From contig OY725504.1 of assembly GCA_963281255.1 (NCBI GenBank), positions 1,178,001 to 1,242,000 on the forward strand: a DNA stretch of 64,000 nucleotides. Direction: 5' to 3'. The DNA is from Aphrocallistes beatrix (Eukaryota > Porifera > Hexactinellida > Sceptrulophora > Aphrocallistidae). The notes under the pieces were generated by a model. It did no database searches. It had not been told where the DNA came from and saw nothing but the letters and a program-made list of their open reading frames with translations. Below are positions 33,663-45,200 of the stretch, piece by piece (positions within the stretch are counted from its first letter, which is position 1; every line of letters starts with the position of its first letter). A program made the translations under genes and the position numbers.

Positions 33663-35171
33663 CTTGAATGTTAGCTCTCAACTGTTTCTATACATATAAG
33701 GATGCGCCACGCAGCAAAGGGGCAATGGGGAGGCGGGATGCACCTACAAGGAAGTATCCGGCAAGCCAATTCCCTAAGAAGGGTCGGTGCTTTATTTGCG
33801 ACTCGGACAGGCACTTTATGGCCCAATGCCCGGAACGGCACTGTGCGAAATGTGGCGAAAGAGGACACGAGGTCCGCTATTACCTACATACACGAAGTCG
33901 AAGAGGGGTATTTCAGGCCACGACGCAGCATAGTGTTGTATATGAGACGGCGGTTGTGATACCAGTTAAATACAGCACAAAGTACAGTCAAGTGTATGGG
34001 CTAGGGCGGACAGCGCTTGCGGTCTGTGGTACGGCCTGCGTGGCGATAGATGTGGGGGATGGTCGACCACTAGAACACGAAATCGAAGTACTCGATACTA
34101 ACAATAGGGTGGTTATATTGGGGCGAAGGTTCCTCGCGCGCTTCAAGAATACTACTTTCGATTGGGAAAACATGAGAGTTAGGCTAGGTGGTTGTTGGAA
34201 AACCTCTTTAGCTGCGGCACGCGGGGGATACGCGGCGACTAGAGCAGAAATTATGCAGACTGAGATGGGAAAGGAGGGAGATAGCTTGGAGGCCAGGTTC
34301 GATATAAACCTGAAACTATCACCGCGAGAAGAGACAGCCATACGCAAGGTGCTGTCGAGATGGAAAGACGTTTTCGCGGAGAACCCGAAGAGCCCGCGCG
34401 AAATTGGAACCGCGGAACACGTTATCACTCTTCTGGATGAGCGGCCGATCAGAAGCCGGCCGTTGCGTGTTTCTCCGGAAATTGAGGCGGAGGTATCCAA
34501 GCAGATAGATGAAATGCTCGAGAATGGGATCATACTTCCCTCTTCTTCCTCTTGGGCGAGTCGAGTGATCTTAGTGAAGAAAAAGAAGGGGACCCATCGA
34601 TTTGCCGTAGATTGCCGGGATCTCAACGATGTGACGAAGCGAGATGCCTATCCGATGCCGGATCCCCCGAGATGTTTCCGATCGTATGGGAGGGGCAACT
34701 GTATTCTCTACACTGGATGGGGCATCCGTATACTGGAGCGTGCCTGTGAAGGAAAAGCATAGGGAGTTCACTGCGTTTGTTTCAACGCGCGGCCAGTTTG
34801 AATTCAACCGCATGCCTTTTGGATTGTCAAACTCACAGGCTACCTATCAGCGAGCGGTAGACCAGGCTCTACGAGGGTGTCCGAATGTACAGGCATTTGT
34901 TGATGACACATGTGTCCACTCGCCCAGTTTCGATACGCACCTGGAGCATTTGGATGAGGCTCAGTTGGTTATTCTAAAAATTGAGGATGAAGGATGTGAG
35001 GATTGGGCTTTTGAGTGTACTGATTGCTGTATTGACGAAAAAGATATGCTACGTTGTATTTTAATGACTTCAAGTAACTGTTTACTCAACAACAAGGCCA
35101 AGAATATTACTTCTACCACCTCTTGTCCCAAAGATACTCAAAGGAAGATACTTAAACTTACCTCTAATTAA
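33663..35171 (+). pseudogene. Ty3/gypsy-type gag-pol fragment
   Basis: First frame (33668-34762): two zinc-knuckle motifs (CFICDSDRHFMAQC, then CAKCGERGHEVRYY with the last Cys lost), a protease remnant (VVILGRRFLARF) lacking its Asp-Thr/Ser-Gly start, and the reverse transcriptase N-terminal part (LENGIILPSSSSWASRVILV, HRFAVDCRDLNDVTKRD). The frame shifts near 34665-34680 into 34644-35171, which carries FSTLDGASVYW, RMPFGLSNSQATYQ and the active-site FVDDT. No RNase H, integrase or LTR follows. It lies between the two palindromic elements. A decayed, truncated retroelement. Confidence 0.85.
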
Positions 35172-35183
35172 TATATGTATATA

Positions 35184-36249
35184 CATAGCCTACTCTAATA
35201 ATGCCTCACAGTAGACTGAAAATCATGGACTAGGGATGAAGTAGTAGCCGAATGGATTAATACACGATTAGCCTAAAATCGTTAACCATGCAGAATAGGC
35301 ATTAAGAATGTATTACCAGCATATATAAACATGGTATCAAAGTACATATATCCGTTGGAAAAATTTCGATTAGTCATCATATCATTGCGCAACAGGTCAT
35401 TCTAAAGACAATTTTAGCGATTTTCTAAGCTGTTTTAACCCTATTTCTAAATGGTATTAAGGTGTGATTTTTGTGTAGAACCAAGATTAGTACTAGTTGA
35501 TTTGAAAAGTTTAGAATTTTTCAATGGAATGTTGTTACATTCCTGCGTTGTTATGGTAAAGCATGTTGGTCAGTTTGGGCCATTTCGTGCAAACTGTAGT
35601 AGCTAGATCTTCAAATTCGATCGTGTTTGATAGGCAATGGCCTACTTCCTATTAGGTGATAATACAACTTGAACTTCTAAATTCAACGAGTTTTGAGTTA
35701 TGGGTTGATTTTAAGAATGTGACCAAAACACTAAATTGTCGCATAACTCTATAGTCTGTGAATTTAAAAGTTTAAATTGTATTATCACCTAATAGGAAGT
35801 AGGCCATTGCCTATCAACACGATCGAATTTGAAGATCTAGCTACTACAGTTTGCACGAAATGGCCCAAACTGACCAAAATGCTTTACCATAGCAACGCAG
35901 GAATGCAACAACATTCCATTGAAAAATTCTAAATTTTTCAAATCAACTCGTACTAATCTTGGTTCAACACAAAAATTCTACCTTAATAGCATTTAGAAGT
36001 TGACTTAAAACAGCTTAGAAAATTGCCAAAATCGTGCTTAAAATAACCTGTTGCGCAATGATATGATGACTAATCGAAATTTTGACAACGGATATATGTT
36101 ATTTGATACCATGTTTATATATGCTGGTAATACATTCTTAATGCCTATCCTACATGGTTGACGATTTTAGGCTAATCGTGTATTAATCCATTCGGCTATT
36201 ACCGCATCCTTGGTTATTTTACTGTGAGGTATTATTAGAGTAGGCTATG
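35184..36249. mobile_element. Palindromic 1.07-kb element, copy 2
   Basis: 1066 bp, CATAGCCTACTCTAATAATG and inverted right end; 7-bp target duplication GTATATA at 35177-35183 and 36250-36256. Nearly identical to copy 1 apart from the element nested there. No ORF. Confidence 0.85.
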
Positions 36250-36256
36250 GTATATA

Positions 36257-36738
36257 TATATACACCTATATATTTATGTAGTATTCCTTGTCCGTCAACT
36301 AAATTATGCCAGCAGTCAGTAATATCATTATTGTGGGGTAGATGTATAATTACACGATATTAAATATATCAAAATGATATTGTGTTAAATTTCATTGTAT
36401 TAAAAACTCTACTTTATCTTATCCCTGGTCTAAAGTAGTGAAATGGCCTGTATGTAGCAGGCTAATTTTTCCATTCATAAATCCCTTTCTATAATTCTAT
36501 AATGGTATTGTACTCCAAGTAATATTTAATTGCAAATACACTTGAATTATTATTCCACACCTAAATTCTAGACTTGTGTACTTGTATGTATTTGTTCGTT
36601 TTTCATGGTAGCAAAAACATTCTCAAATTTTGTAAGTTGGCTCAAAGTTTCACTGCGGCCCGAAAGCTAACTTTTGTGCCCACCCCTAGTGTACAAGCAT
36701 TTTTTCTAATCGGATTAATCAAATTGTCTAATTTACAT
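36257..36738. other. Intergenic, no gene seen
   Basis: 3' flank of the minus-strand gene. TGCCCACCCCTAG near 36700 may be the end of an old hAT element. No coding signal. Confidence 0.4.
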
Positions 36739-37686
36739 CTATTCTCGAACTAAAAATTGTGCATAAGGTTGATCCCCACGTTGTTTTCTCGAGCACATGA
36801 CAACATCGTTTGTTTCTTTCGGATTCATAGTAAGAGGTGGGTAAGAAACGCCATTGAAATCCACCCAACATCTTTCCTCATCTCTGCATTTGAGTTGATA
36901 TTCTTGCGCTAATAGAGATATCACTACTTGATCGTAACGATGGTTCTTTAGGCTAGATCCTTTAGGCGCAATGCATTCCTCTTTTACCGCACAATTTACT
37001 GCGGTTTCAACGAATTTACTGAGGATTTCTTTTCGCGAATGTTTCTTCATCAACCCAAGTATCCCGCCTGATATCTGTCCCGTACTTAATTTGATTCCAA
37101 GATATTTCTCAGTGAGAGGATGAGTGACCCTTTTATCTCGCTCTAATTCAGAACTTTGAAGTGAAAAGAAACCTTCTTCCCGAATTGTCTTCCGTATAGG
37201 GTCGATCTTATTCCTGAATTCTTGTCCAGAATCTTCCAAGAAAATGTTTTCATACTTATGAAATGTTTCATTCAAAATTATCAATTTCCAAGCGTATGTA
37301 TACAAGGATTTCACATGAGGAGGGTAGAGTGAGAAGTTGAAATGGAAAACTTGAGTATTCTTCCAACTTTTGATATCTTCAATCTGACTCTTACACATTC
37401 CTAAGTCGTACACAATTATTCTAAGTTCTGGCTCCCAATAATGTATAGACCCAACGAAATTCTTCAATCCTTTGAAGAACACTTTGTTGGCATAAGTTAT
37501 TATGTAGAGATCATTGTATTTCTTTTGATCGATGAATTTTTCTTTTTGACTTGAAAATGTGTCGACATCTGGATATCGCATGCAATAGGGTACATTAGGA
37601 AATATATATCTCCAAGCTAGGTTACCCGCCAAACAGAAGATGAGAAAAATAATTATACATTTTAGAAGTCGTCTCGTTTTGAACAT
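36739..37686 (-). CDS. DUF1647-family type II membrane protein
   Basis: 315 residues in one exon. Short basic cytoplasmic N-terminus (MFKTRRLLK), one hydrophobic anchor at about residues 10-26, then a lumenal domain: a Golgi-type type II layout. Matches the DUF1647 pattern known from nematodes and other invertebrates: FVGSIHYWEPELRIIVYDLG, YPPHVKSLYTYAWKLIIL, FLEDSGQEF and near the end CAVKEECIAPKGS and HRYDQVVISLL. The family looks glycosyltransferase-like, but activity has not been shown to my knowledge. The usual acidic pair region reads LEDS. A TATATA box lies 34 bp upstream of the ATG. Confidence 0.8.
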   Translation of the reverse strand: MFKTRRLLKCIIIFLIFCLAGNLAWRYIFPNVPYCMRYPDVDTFSSQKEKFIDQKKYNDLYIITYANKVFFKGLKNFVGSIHYWEPELRIIVYDLGMCKSQIEDIKSWKNTQVFHFNFSLYPPHVKSLYTYAWKLIILNETFHKYENIFLEDSGQEFRNKIDPIRKTIREEGFFSLQSSELERDKRVTHPLTEKYLGIKLSTGQISGGILGLMKKHSRKEILSKFVETAVNCAVKEECIAPKGSSLKNHRYDQVVISLLAQEYQLKCRDEERCWVDFNGVSYPPLTMNPKETNDVVMCSRKQRGDQPYAQFLVRE

Positions 37687-37720
37687 ATGTCAAGATGAAG
37701 TAATAGACTTATTAGTGCAA

Positions 37721-37727
37721 TATATAC
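37721..37727 (-). promoter_or_regulatory. TATA box of the DUF1647 gene
   Basis: TATATA(T) on the minus strand, about 35-40 bp before the ATG at 37686. The same short-leader layout as the other genes here. Confidence 0.45.
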
Positions 37728-37892
37728 TCTCTTAATCAGATTTAGGACTACTTACCAAACAACTTACCACACAACTTATCATACTGAATCAATGATAAGT
37801 TCGCACAATGGATATCTTATATACTTCTTAATTTATTATAGTAGGGAAGCCGAACTTTGGGTATCATTATCCAATTGAATGGAGTTCTAGGG

Positions 37893-38090
37893 CAGCGGTT
37901 CCCAAACTGGGGTGCACGGGTCCTTAGTCGGGGGTGCACGGGACAAGGATTCGTCCTTATTATTAGTCGTCCTTATTGCAATGACAAGTCGGATCAATAG
38001 AGTTTTTCAGACTTAGCTGGGTCCTGGGGTGCACAAAATAATTTTTAGGTGTCAAGGGGTGCACGAGGTAAAAGAGGTTGGGAACCACTG
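37893..38090. mobile_element. hAT-Charlie-like MITE, 198 bp
   Basis: CAGCGGTTCCCAAACTGGGG at the left, GTTGGGAACCACTG at the right. Perfect 8-bp duplication TTCTAGGG at 37885-37892 and 38091-38098. Internal GGGGTGCACG repeats. Confidence 0.9.
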
Positions 38091-38180
38091 TTCTAGGGGC
38101 TCATATCTAATTTGATATTACGCTTATGGGACATCTTTGAATCCAGTGGGGTGCTTGAACCCGGTTCCAGGTAACTAGGG

Positions 38181-38287
38181 TATACTTGCCAACAAGGAAA
38201 TAAGCGGGACATATTTTAGTGGGGAGACAATTCCACTTTTTGGAACGTTTTCATGGGACGTCCAAAAACGGGACAGTTGGCATGTAT
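38181..38287. mobile_element. Short MITE (TACATGCCAAC ends), copy 1
   Basis: TATACTTGCCAAC at the left and GTTGGCATGTAT at the right, with CTAGGG at both flanks. Related to 42343-42504. Confidence 0.55.
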
Positions 38288-38490
38288 GCTAGGGTTTAGT
38301 CAGAGGAGTAAGGAGATCAACCTTTTATTGAATTTTTAAACTCTAAAATTTACCAATTCAATATTTTGAGTTTTGACTATTCTCTCCAAGGAACACACTA
38401 CTCTCATCTAATTAGTTATGTAACTAGAAACTAACCCAAGTCTCTGCAACCCGGTTCATTCTTCATATTGGTCTTTTTTCGTGTTTGGGC

Positions 38491-39168
38491 CAGAGTTGCA
38501 CGCGGGCCGAATATAATAGTTTGCGGGCTCCGCGGGTCGGAAATCTTGGCAGGGCTCCCTGCGATGACAACCGAGACGATGTTTTTAACTGTCACGAGGT
38601 ACCAATTAAGGAATACTTGTGTAAATTGAACTTTGTTAGTTTCCACTTATTTTTGTTTGCAGCAGGGCTGGGGTTGGTTAACCGATTGTATGGTTCGGTT
38701 ATTTTGGTTTCCTCCAGGGCGGTTAACCGATTAACCGATACCAGTATTAATTGGTTGAAATATGGATTTTAGACTAAGCTTTAACCTGATATTGAAAAAA
38801 TTGATAATTTTCAGTGGTCTCGAAATATACTTTGTGGTTAGAAAATAGGAATTCTATTACATTTACAAAGTAATATTCTTGAATCTCCTTCAAAAACAAA
38901 GAAATTAATGTGAATATTTGGAAAATAAAGCAGATCGGCTAACCGATCTAAGATTTCCTTAACCGTTAACCGAGATTGACGGCGGTTAGCCGGTTAACCG
39001 AATCCAGCCTTGTTTGCAGAAACTCAAGTGTCTCTCTATAGTTAGTAACTTACAAAGTGGGCCAAAAATATTTGTGCGGGCTTCTTGCGGGCCGAAAATT
39101 TAGCTGCGGGCCGGGTTAACTTAAAATTGCGGGCCGCGGTTACAAATTTCGGCCCGCGTGCAACTCTG
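38491..39168. mobile_element. hAT MITE (CAGAGTTGCACGCGG family), copy 1
   Basis: CAGAGTTGCACGCGGGCCGA and inverted GGCCCGCGTGCAACTCTG; perfect 8-bp duplication GTTTGGGC. Contains a nested hAT MITE (38663-39011). Without it about 321 bp remain, in line with copies at 60271 and 62314. Confidence 0.95.
38663..39011. mobile_element. hAT MITE nested in the previous element
   Basis: CAGGGCTGGGGTTGGTTAAC at the left, GTTAACCGAATCCAGCCTT at the right; 8-bp duplication GTTTGCAG at 38655-38662 and 39012-39019. The two other family copies have the uninterrupted GTGTTTGCAGAAACTCA. Confidence 0.9.
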
Positions 39169-39285
39169 GTTTGGGCCCAAACCAGACAGATTATTTTATA
39201 TTGCAAATGTAATCTCAAAATCCTCGATGCAGAAAAATGGAATATTGGGATTGAATATCCCAATATTCCATTTTCCTGCAAAATA

Positions 39286-39454
39286 CAGTCAGGGTCGCTT
39301 AATATGAACATTCGTTTATTATGGACTAACCTCCTGGTCCCAATTTCATTTTTAGATAGGATTCGTATTGAACCAAGTTCACTTAATATGAAGTATCTCT
39401 ATTATGAACAGATTTTTTGGTCCCCTGGTGATTAACAATAAGCGACCCTGACTG
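39286..39454. mobile_element. Pogo-like MITE, CAGTCAGGGTCGC ends, copy 2
   Basis: 169 bp; TIR CAGTCAGGGTCGCTTA; TA at 39284-39285 and 39455-39456. Sister of 21335-21517. A 20-bp hairpin of GGAATATTGGGATTG lies just upstream (39237-39272). Confidence 0.85.
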
Positions 39455-39622
39455 TATATAAATATATCCCCAATTGCTGGAAATAGATTAGACTTTACCT
39501 CCACAAGTTAATCACTTGTGTGAGTTGAGCGATTTAATTAAAGCAACTGATATTAAAACTCTATCGGACCTTCAGCCTTGGTGGGAGGGTAAATCTGACC
39601 AGTCACATGCTTTGAAATCAAA

Positions 39623-39985
39623 ATGCTCAATTGGGACACGATTGGACTCTCTATCCTAGACCGTGTCGAAGAACGATTCGATACGATTGGAGTGCAAAAA
39701 TGGATGCAATCAAACTGGCAGATCTCCGTCTATGCATCACTTTTCTACATAGCAGTGATCTCAATCGTGAGGAGATATATGCGAAACAGGAATCGCTACG
39801 AACTCAGAAAAGCACTCACTCTATGGAGCTTATCCCTGGCTGTATTTAGTATCGCAAGTGTGTACAAGATCTCTAGCTGGGTACTCCACCAACAAATGAG
39901 GGGCGGGATCGTGTTCACAGTATGCGACACTTCTTACTATCACGTGCCTAAAGACGCAGCACAATGGCACGATGGGTTGCATTAG
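39623..39985 (+). CDS. ELOVL-type fatty acid elongase, N-terminal fragment
   Basis: 120 residues resembling the N-terminal half of ELOVL6-like elongases of very long chain fatty acids: VQKWMQSNWQISVYASLFYI (first helix), RYELRKALTLWSLSLAVFSI (second helix, the family's RKPLVLWN-type block) and VCDTSYY before the next helix. The catalytic HxxHH box and the remaining helices, which should follow, are not found in the next kilobase; reading stops at 39985. It may be a first exon whose partners are lost or far away, or a truncated pseudogene. The palindrome 40172-40396 lies just downstream. Confidence 0.65.
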   Translation: MLNWDTIGLSILDRVEERFDTIGVQKWMQSNWQISVYASLFYIAVISIVRRYMRNRNRYELRKALTLWSLSLAVFSIASVYKISSWVLHQQMRGGIVFTVCDTSYYHVPKDAAQWHDGLH

Positions 39986-40171
39986 CATGAAATTTCATAC
40001 TCTTCAATTTGTCTAAAAAGCTGTTTACCATATTCTAATAATATGAGAACCCAGAAATTCATCAAAACTATTTGCTTTAGACAGTCTTTTTCTTTAATTT
40101 TGGCATTCCAAAGTCAGGTAACCACAATAGATAAAATTAGAAATTCTTAGTGTTCAAAAGCTGAGTTTGGA

Positions 40172-40396
40172 ATATCATCGTTTGTGTTTGTTATGGTATA
40201 TTTACTCAACTGACTAGCCTTGCGGAAAATAATCAAGATGTCAGTAACAGCAGCCACGTGTACGTAACGATGAACTCAAAGGACTGGCTAAAAGTGGCCG
40301 TCACGTACACGTAGCTGCTGTTACTGACATCTTGATTATTTTCCGCAAGGCTAGTCAGTTGAGTAAATATACCATAACAAACACAAACGATGATAT
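40172..40396. repeat. Near-perfect 225-bp palindrome
   Basis: Arms of about 94 bp (ATATCATCGTTTGTGTTTGT ... ACGTGTACGT) pair with one mismatch around a 36-bp loop. No ORF. Likely a MITE; flanks show no clear target duplication. Confidence 0.85.
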
Positions 40397-41558
40397 GCGC
40401 ATGCGCACTCGACTTTTCAATACCTCTGTGTTCATCCTGTTCCTCTCCAGGTAGTGTAGGCATAAACAGCGATGTGCGGACAATACTAGTGACTAGTTTG
40501 TTTAGCTGTGATGGCCTCCACCTCCCCTAATAGCCATTCCGTTCCTCTCCGGGTAGAATTAGTTTACAACAGATCGATGTGAATGCAATACTAGTTACTT
40601 GATATTAGAAGTAAGATTTCCCTTTCCCACCCATAAAATTGGAATGCCGATCCAATCAATAAAAAATAGGGGAGCCTTATATGAAAGTTTATTTCCAGAA
40701 TAACATCAAAGATGTACCAGCTTTAACACCATTTGATTGGAAATTTATAGGAATATTTTCGTCTGGGTATCATCAAATGGGTTGGATTGGCATCCCTACT
40801 TATAGACGTTTTTTTTAAAAGGAACAGGTATATCTTACTTGTTAGTCACTTCCTTAATCCAGTTTTGCAGATTATTCGCCCTTATTCAGTCAACCCAATC
40901 ATTCGATCAATTGCAGGCGTCTCAACATAATGATTAGTGAGGTATTAAAAACTACTATTCGCATGCAAACAAGCTACTATTCGCATGCAAACAAGCTACT
41001 ATTCGCATGAGAATAAGCTACTATTCGCATGCGAACAAGCTACTACTATTTGCATATGCGAATAAATTACAATTATGGATCATATTCAAGGAAATGTCAC
41101 AAAGATTTTGGACTTCCACAGAATGACATAGGCGTAGGCTCCGGTCGGGTTGGTAGGACCTTTGCCTTACATGAATTAGCCGAAGGCTATTACCTTCATT
41201 AGCTATGATACAATTTGTCCAAAATGGCCATACCAATCATGCAAACCTAAAGGCCCCACCCAATCCTCATTCCGAGTCTACGGCTCCTGGAATGGTATCC
41301 CCCGGTCCTTACAATTCGAAATATTTGGACCACTCTTAAATGATCGATCTCCCTTAAGTGCGAGTATGGAGATCATGATCCTTGAGTACGTAGATAATGA
41401 TTGTTGCATACGTATATTTGAGAATTGTTGGAAGTTAGTTGAAAAATTAGGTTCTTATCTGCGTATAATAACCTAATCTCACGATTTCGTGACCTCAGGT
41501 TGATAGCCCTGTACATGGTAGTACAGTACGTACAAGGTTCTATCTAGGATGTTAAATT

Positions 41559-41577
41559 GGGGGGGGGGGGGGGGGGG
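41559..41577. repeat. Poly-G run of 19
   Basis: Nineteen consecutive G, flanked by inverted GGTTCTATCT / AGATAGAACC about 20 bp away on each side. Could form a G-quadruplex; assembly length is unreliable in such runs. Confidence 0.8.
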
Positions 41578-41950
41578 AAGCTTCCCCCTGCAGATAGAAC
41601 CCTGACGTATCCAATAGAGTACTACGTATCAAGAAATACAGTGAAATCAGCCAATGTATGGGACATAGCTATGCTATTGAATTTCCTGAATGTACAATTA
41701 CAACTCAAATATGATACGTCAGTGCGCGAGATGATTTGCAATGGACAAATAAGGATAATTCAATCCGGCCTATTTATCTAAAATGGAATGGAGGACAGTA
41801 CATCGACGGAGATTTTATCGATGGAAATTACGTCGAAAAGATATTTCATCTGGTGTGCATTTTGGCAGATATAAATTGACACCTTAAAATTTGCTACTGC
41901 TCAAAAGATTGTTTGTCTTTATGGCTATAGGTCTGGGTTTGGTTGAACGA

Positions 41951-42034
41951 CAGTTGCGGAAATAAAATATTCGGAATTATGTGTAATTACACATGTAATT
42001 ACACATAATTACGAATATTTTATTTCCGCAACTG
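41951..42034. repeat. 84-bp hairpin element
   Basis: CAGTTGCGGAAATAAAATAT and its exact inverse at the right, continuing into ATTATGTGTAATTACA, so nearly the whole block is a perfect palindrome. Probably a minimal MITE. Confidence 0.8.
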
Positions 42035-42196
42035 TATGATAAATTATTTATTTATTTATGTATACAATATATCATACATAAAGTGAATAGATCTCAAAAA
42101 TATGCTGGAAACTAGTTTCAACGGTTGATCTAGGGTTTTACGGGTGTTACTTCTGCATATCGCCTTTTCGAAACTGTATGATAAATTCACATATTG

Positions 42197-42980
42197 AAAA
42201 GTCCAGAGAACATGTCCAGTGACGATTTTCCTGCCCCGAATGCAAAAATAAACCTTTGTCGTTATCTTCGACGGAATTTATATGGGTCCATCAAAAGAAT
42301 TGCCCGAATACCTTAAGCTTAACGTGGTTGCTTAGTCAAGATCATACATGTCAACCTGATGATAAAAGCGGAACGCATCAGAAAGGTATTATACACGGAA
42401 TCCCAAAAAACGGACATGGGGAGATTTCATGTAAAAACGGGACACTTGTCAAAATTAGCTCAGGAGAAGAGTGAAAAAAAACCCCGGGACGGTTGGCATG
42501 TATGCAAGATTTTCCTAATGCCAGAAGTGTTATCCAACTACTCTGTCGTTCGGAGCAAATAACCAGATTATTTCAGTTTTCATTATTGAGTAAGGATGAA
42601 AAAAGGACATCTTTTCGCTCTCCCAAGGGAATCGATGAAACTAAATTATCATTGATTTGGAGAGAAAGATGGCGACATTAGAACTGCTCCAAAGTTCAAT
42701 TACACGTACGATACTTAATAATGATAATTGTAAATTGTGTCACATAGTTGCCACACTATTGCAAAGAGAGATGAATCGAATTGACTTTTTCACTAAAAAG
42801 ACAACCAAAAAGACGTGTCAGTCCTATGGGACTGCGGACTCAGTTTTCTTCCATGTGGTATACACTCGATCTGAACTGGGCCGGACGGGTAAGTTAGTTG
42901 GATAGATCGCGCTAGCTCTAGAGGCGTAAAATCTTGTCCGCAGGCACATAAATGTCGGGGTACATGTTCTCTGGACTTTT
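42197..42980. mobile_element. Inverted-repeat element with AAAGTCCAGAGAACATGT ends
   Basis: A 19-bp perfect inverted pair at 42197-42215 and 42962-42980. Inside is a second MITE at 42343-42504. Short ORFs inside have no domain. Confidence 0.55.
42343..42504. mobile_element. Short MITE (CATACATGCCAAC ends), copy 2
   Basis: CATACATGTCAACC and GGTTGGCATGTATG; CAAGAT on both flanks. Contains AAACGGGACA-type repeats shared with 38181-38287. Confidence 0.6.
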
Positions 42981-43019
42981 TAATACCTCCTCATTTCGTT
43001 GTATCCTACTTGGTTAATA

Positions 43020-43173
43020 ACGAATGGCGGATGTTTCGTCGCTGATGTTTCTTTGAATGAAATGATCGAATCCTCACTTTCATTTTCCCATTCATTCTAA
43101 CAAATAATAAATGACAATCACCCACCCCCTCACGAAATACCACTCTCGCGTGCCATTTAGTATTATTTCAAAC
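43020..43173. repeat. Dispersed repeat, second copy of 30446-30602
   Basis: Same order of motifs as the first copy, same orientation. Nearby at 43345-43400 a GAGCGAGCGAAGCGAGC block and a GGGGGGCAAGCCCCCAG hairpin form another structured repeat. Confidence 0.7.
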
Positions 43174-45200
43174 CCCTTTTGTGACTATTCTGCCCACTTA
43201 TGTTTCGAAAACCAGTTGAACACAAACGAATGGCACTGGGTATTTTTGGGATAGTTAGTTAGTTTTGGCAGTGTAGGTTCTACATTCGCGTTTTGACCAT
43301 ATACGCCAAGTTTTGGAAAATAGAATAAAACCTGGGAGGGTTAAGAGCGAGCGAAGCGAGCTACGGTAAGGGGGGTCTGGGGGGCAAGCCCCCAGAAAAA
43401 TTTTTAAATCTTAGATGCTCAAATATTGATAAACAGCTATTGTTGTTATCTAGGAAAATAAAATCTCGGACTATAGTGGAAGCAAAAATGTAATTGGGAT
43501 ATATATTTAGACTCAATTAATATAATTCTGGGGTTTAGTTGTAACCTATAAGTTTGTGTGGATTCCTGCCATACCATAGCTTCCTCCACTGTTCCACTGC
43601 CCAGTACCTGGGGGGCGCCATCCTAGGTACCCACACTAGGTACCCACACTTGGTGCCCTATGGTTTTAACTGATGTCAGAAGGCCCTGCTAGATGCTTAG
43701 ACCCAGAGCTATTGCAGTAGAGAGTGCAACCATCTGAACGTTCGTAGACTCTATACTAGTCGAGCATACCGAGTTCGTCTGTTCTTCGTCTTCCCTTTTA
43801 GATCGAAACATTCTAGTACCATTCGAATTATAATTTTTTAATTTTTTTAGTCCTTGCCCAAAGATACTACCAATCCTCATCTCGAGTCTACGGCCCTGAC
43901 GTATATCATGACTAGAATCACTATTAGTCACAGAGAGCATTTGTTTACAGTACTATGACAACTAAAAAGCCTTCCATACACGCCACCCATTCAGTTCTTG
44001 GCGGGACATCCCGATTTTACAATATTCTATCGAACAAATTTTTATAGCGGTCACCTGTACATTCCATCCGCTTAAAAAATATCCCATGGTCGACTTTCCT
44101 ATTACAATTGACCTCTGTATAATGATGGTCCATATATTTTAGAGGATAATACTGAAATATTAGTTCCGAGGGGGGTCCAAATATTACGAAATATATGGAC
44201 CGGTGGGAACCATTCTGGGGGTGTCTATTTTTCGTGTAACAGTTCCTTGAATCTGATTCGTCATTGTTGCTTATTCGCATGCGAATAGTAGCTTGTTCGC
44301 ATGCGAATAGTAACTTGTTCGCATGCGAATAGTAATTTTCAATATACAGTATATGCTTGAATGCATATTCAGTGAATTTGAACTATAAATGCTCTTTTCT
44401 AACAATATATTATTTTAGCACATTCAAATGTGTCATCCTCAATATATATTAAAATGGCAATCCACGATATAAAATGCATTATATTATCCTTGGAAACTGA
44501 TTTGAAAGACTTTGGACGTGGTTCGGCCCGGCCCACTTATATTGTCCACCGTGGTTACTCAATTGTAAATTCTCCCTGCCTGTTCGGGTAATCACACACT
44601 TCTTAATAACGTTAATTAAGAATTGCTATACTAAATTGCTTATTTTCGTTTAAAGTTAAAGCATGTTTTGTATATTTAGATCTATTTCTAAGCAGAAAAT
44701 TGAGTCGTCTCGAGGCTCTAAATTATTCCTTTCAACAGCGTATGTATTGAATAATAGTTCCTTCGAATTTTTCAAACTTATTTTCTCATCCATTCAACTA
44801 TAAATATAACTTTTCTACAGGATTGAATCATGAGTAGACTTTTACAAAATAGAACTATTGCGTTACTAAAATAATACATTTAATTGCTTCATGGATATTT
44901 ATAGTATCTTCGTTTCAATTTATTTTCTGGTTCCATCGAACTAATCGATTTATAGTTATGTTATTGCATAATTTTCAGAAATGACGTTGACAGAGAAAAT
45001 TTAAATAAACATAATCACAACACCACAGCAAAATTGTCAATAAATTCTTCAATATCTCCGTTTTCACATTCATCAACCTGAGCAAAATCATAACTGTAAT
45101 TTTACATGCATTCTCATACTTAATAGTTAATCTCAGTCTATTATGTGAGCGCAGGATTTGTGTAGACATTTCCTATCTTTAGTACTACCTGAGTTCGACT

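Larger units (their letters stand above)
40952..44334. mobile_element. Foldback-like element, 3.4 kb, 22-bp terminal arrays
   Basis: Left end: about five direct copies of CTACTATTCGCATGCAAACA-type units; right end: three inverted copies (TTCGCATGCGAATAGTA). Each unit holds the palindrome TTCGCATGCGAA. The interior holds other repeats but no recognisable transposase. The pairing of the two arrays as ends of one element is an inference. Confidence 0.55.

Noticed and set aside
33988..34626. 212-codon antisense ORF
   Set aside because: Shadow of the gag-pol reading frame; no domain.
39986..40950. Remaining exons of the ELOVL-like gene
   Set aside because: Searched for the HxxHH region and later helices by eye on the plus strand; none seen.
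43689..43940. 83-codon minus-strand ORF
   Set aside because: No recognisable domain and it lies within a transposon-rich interval without splice or promoter support.
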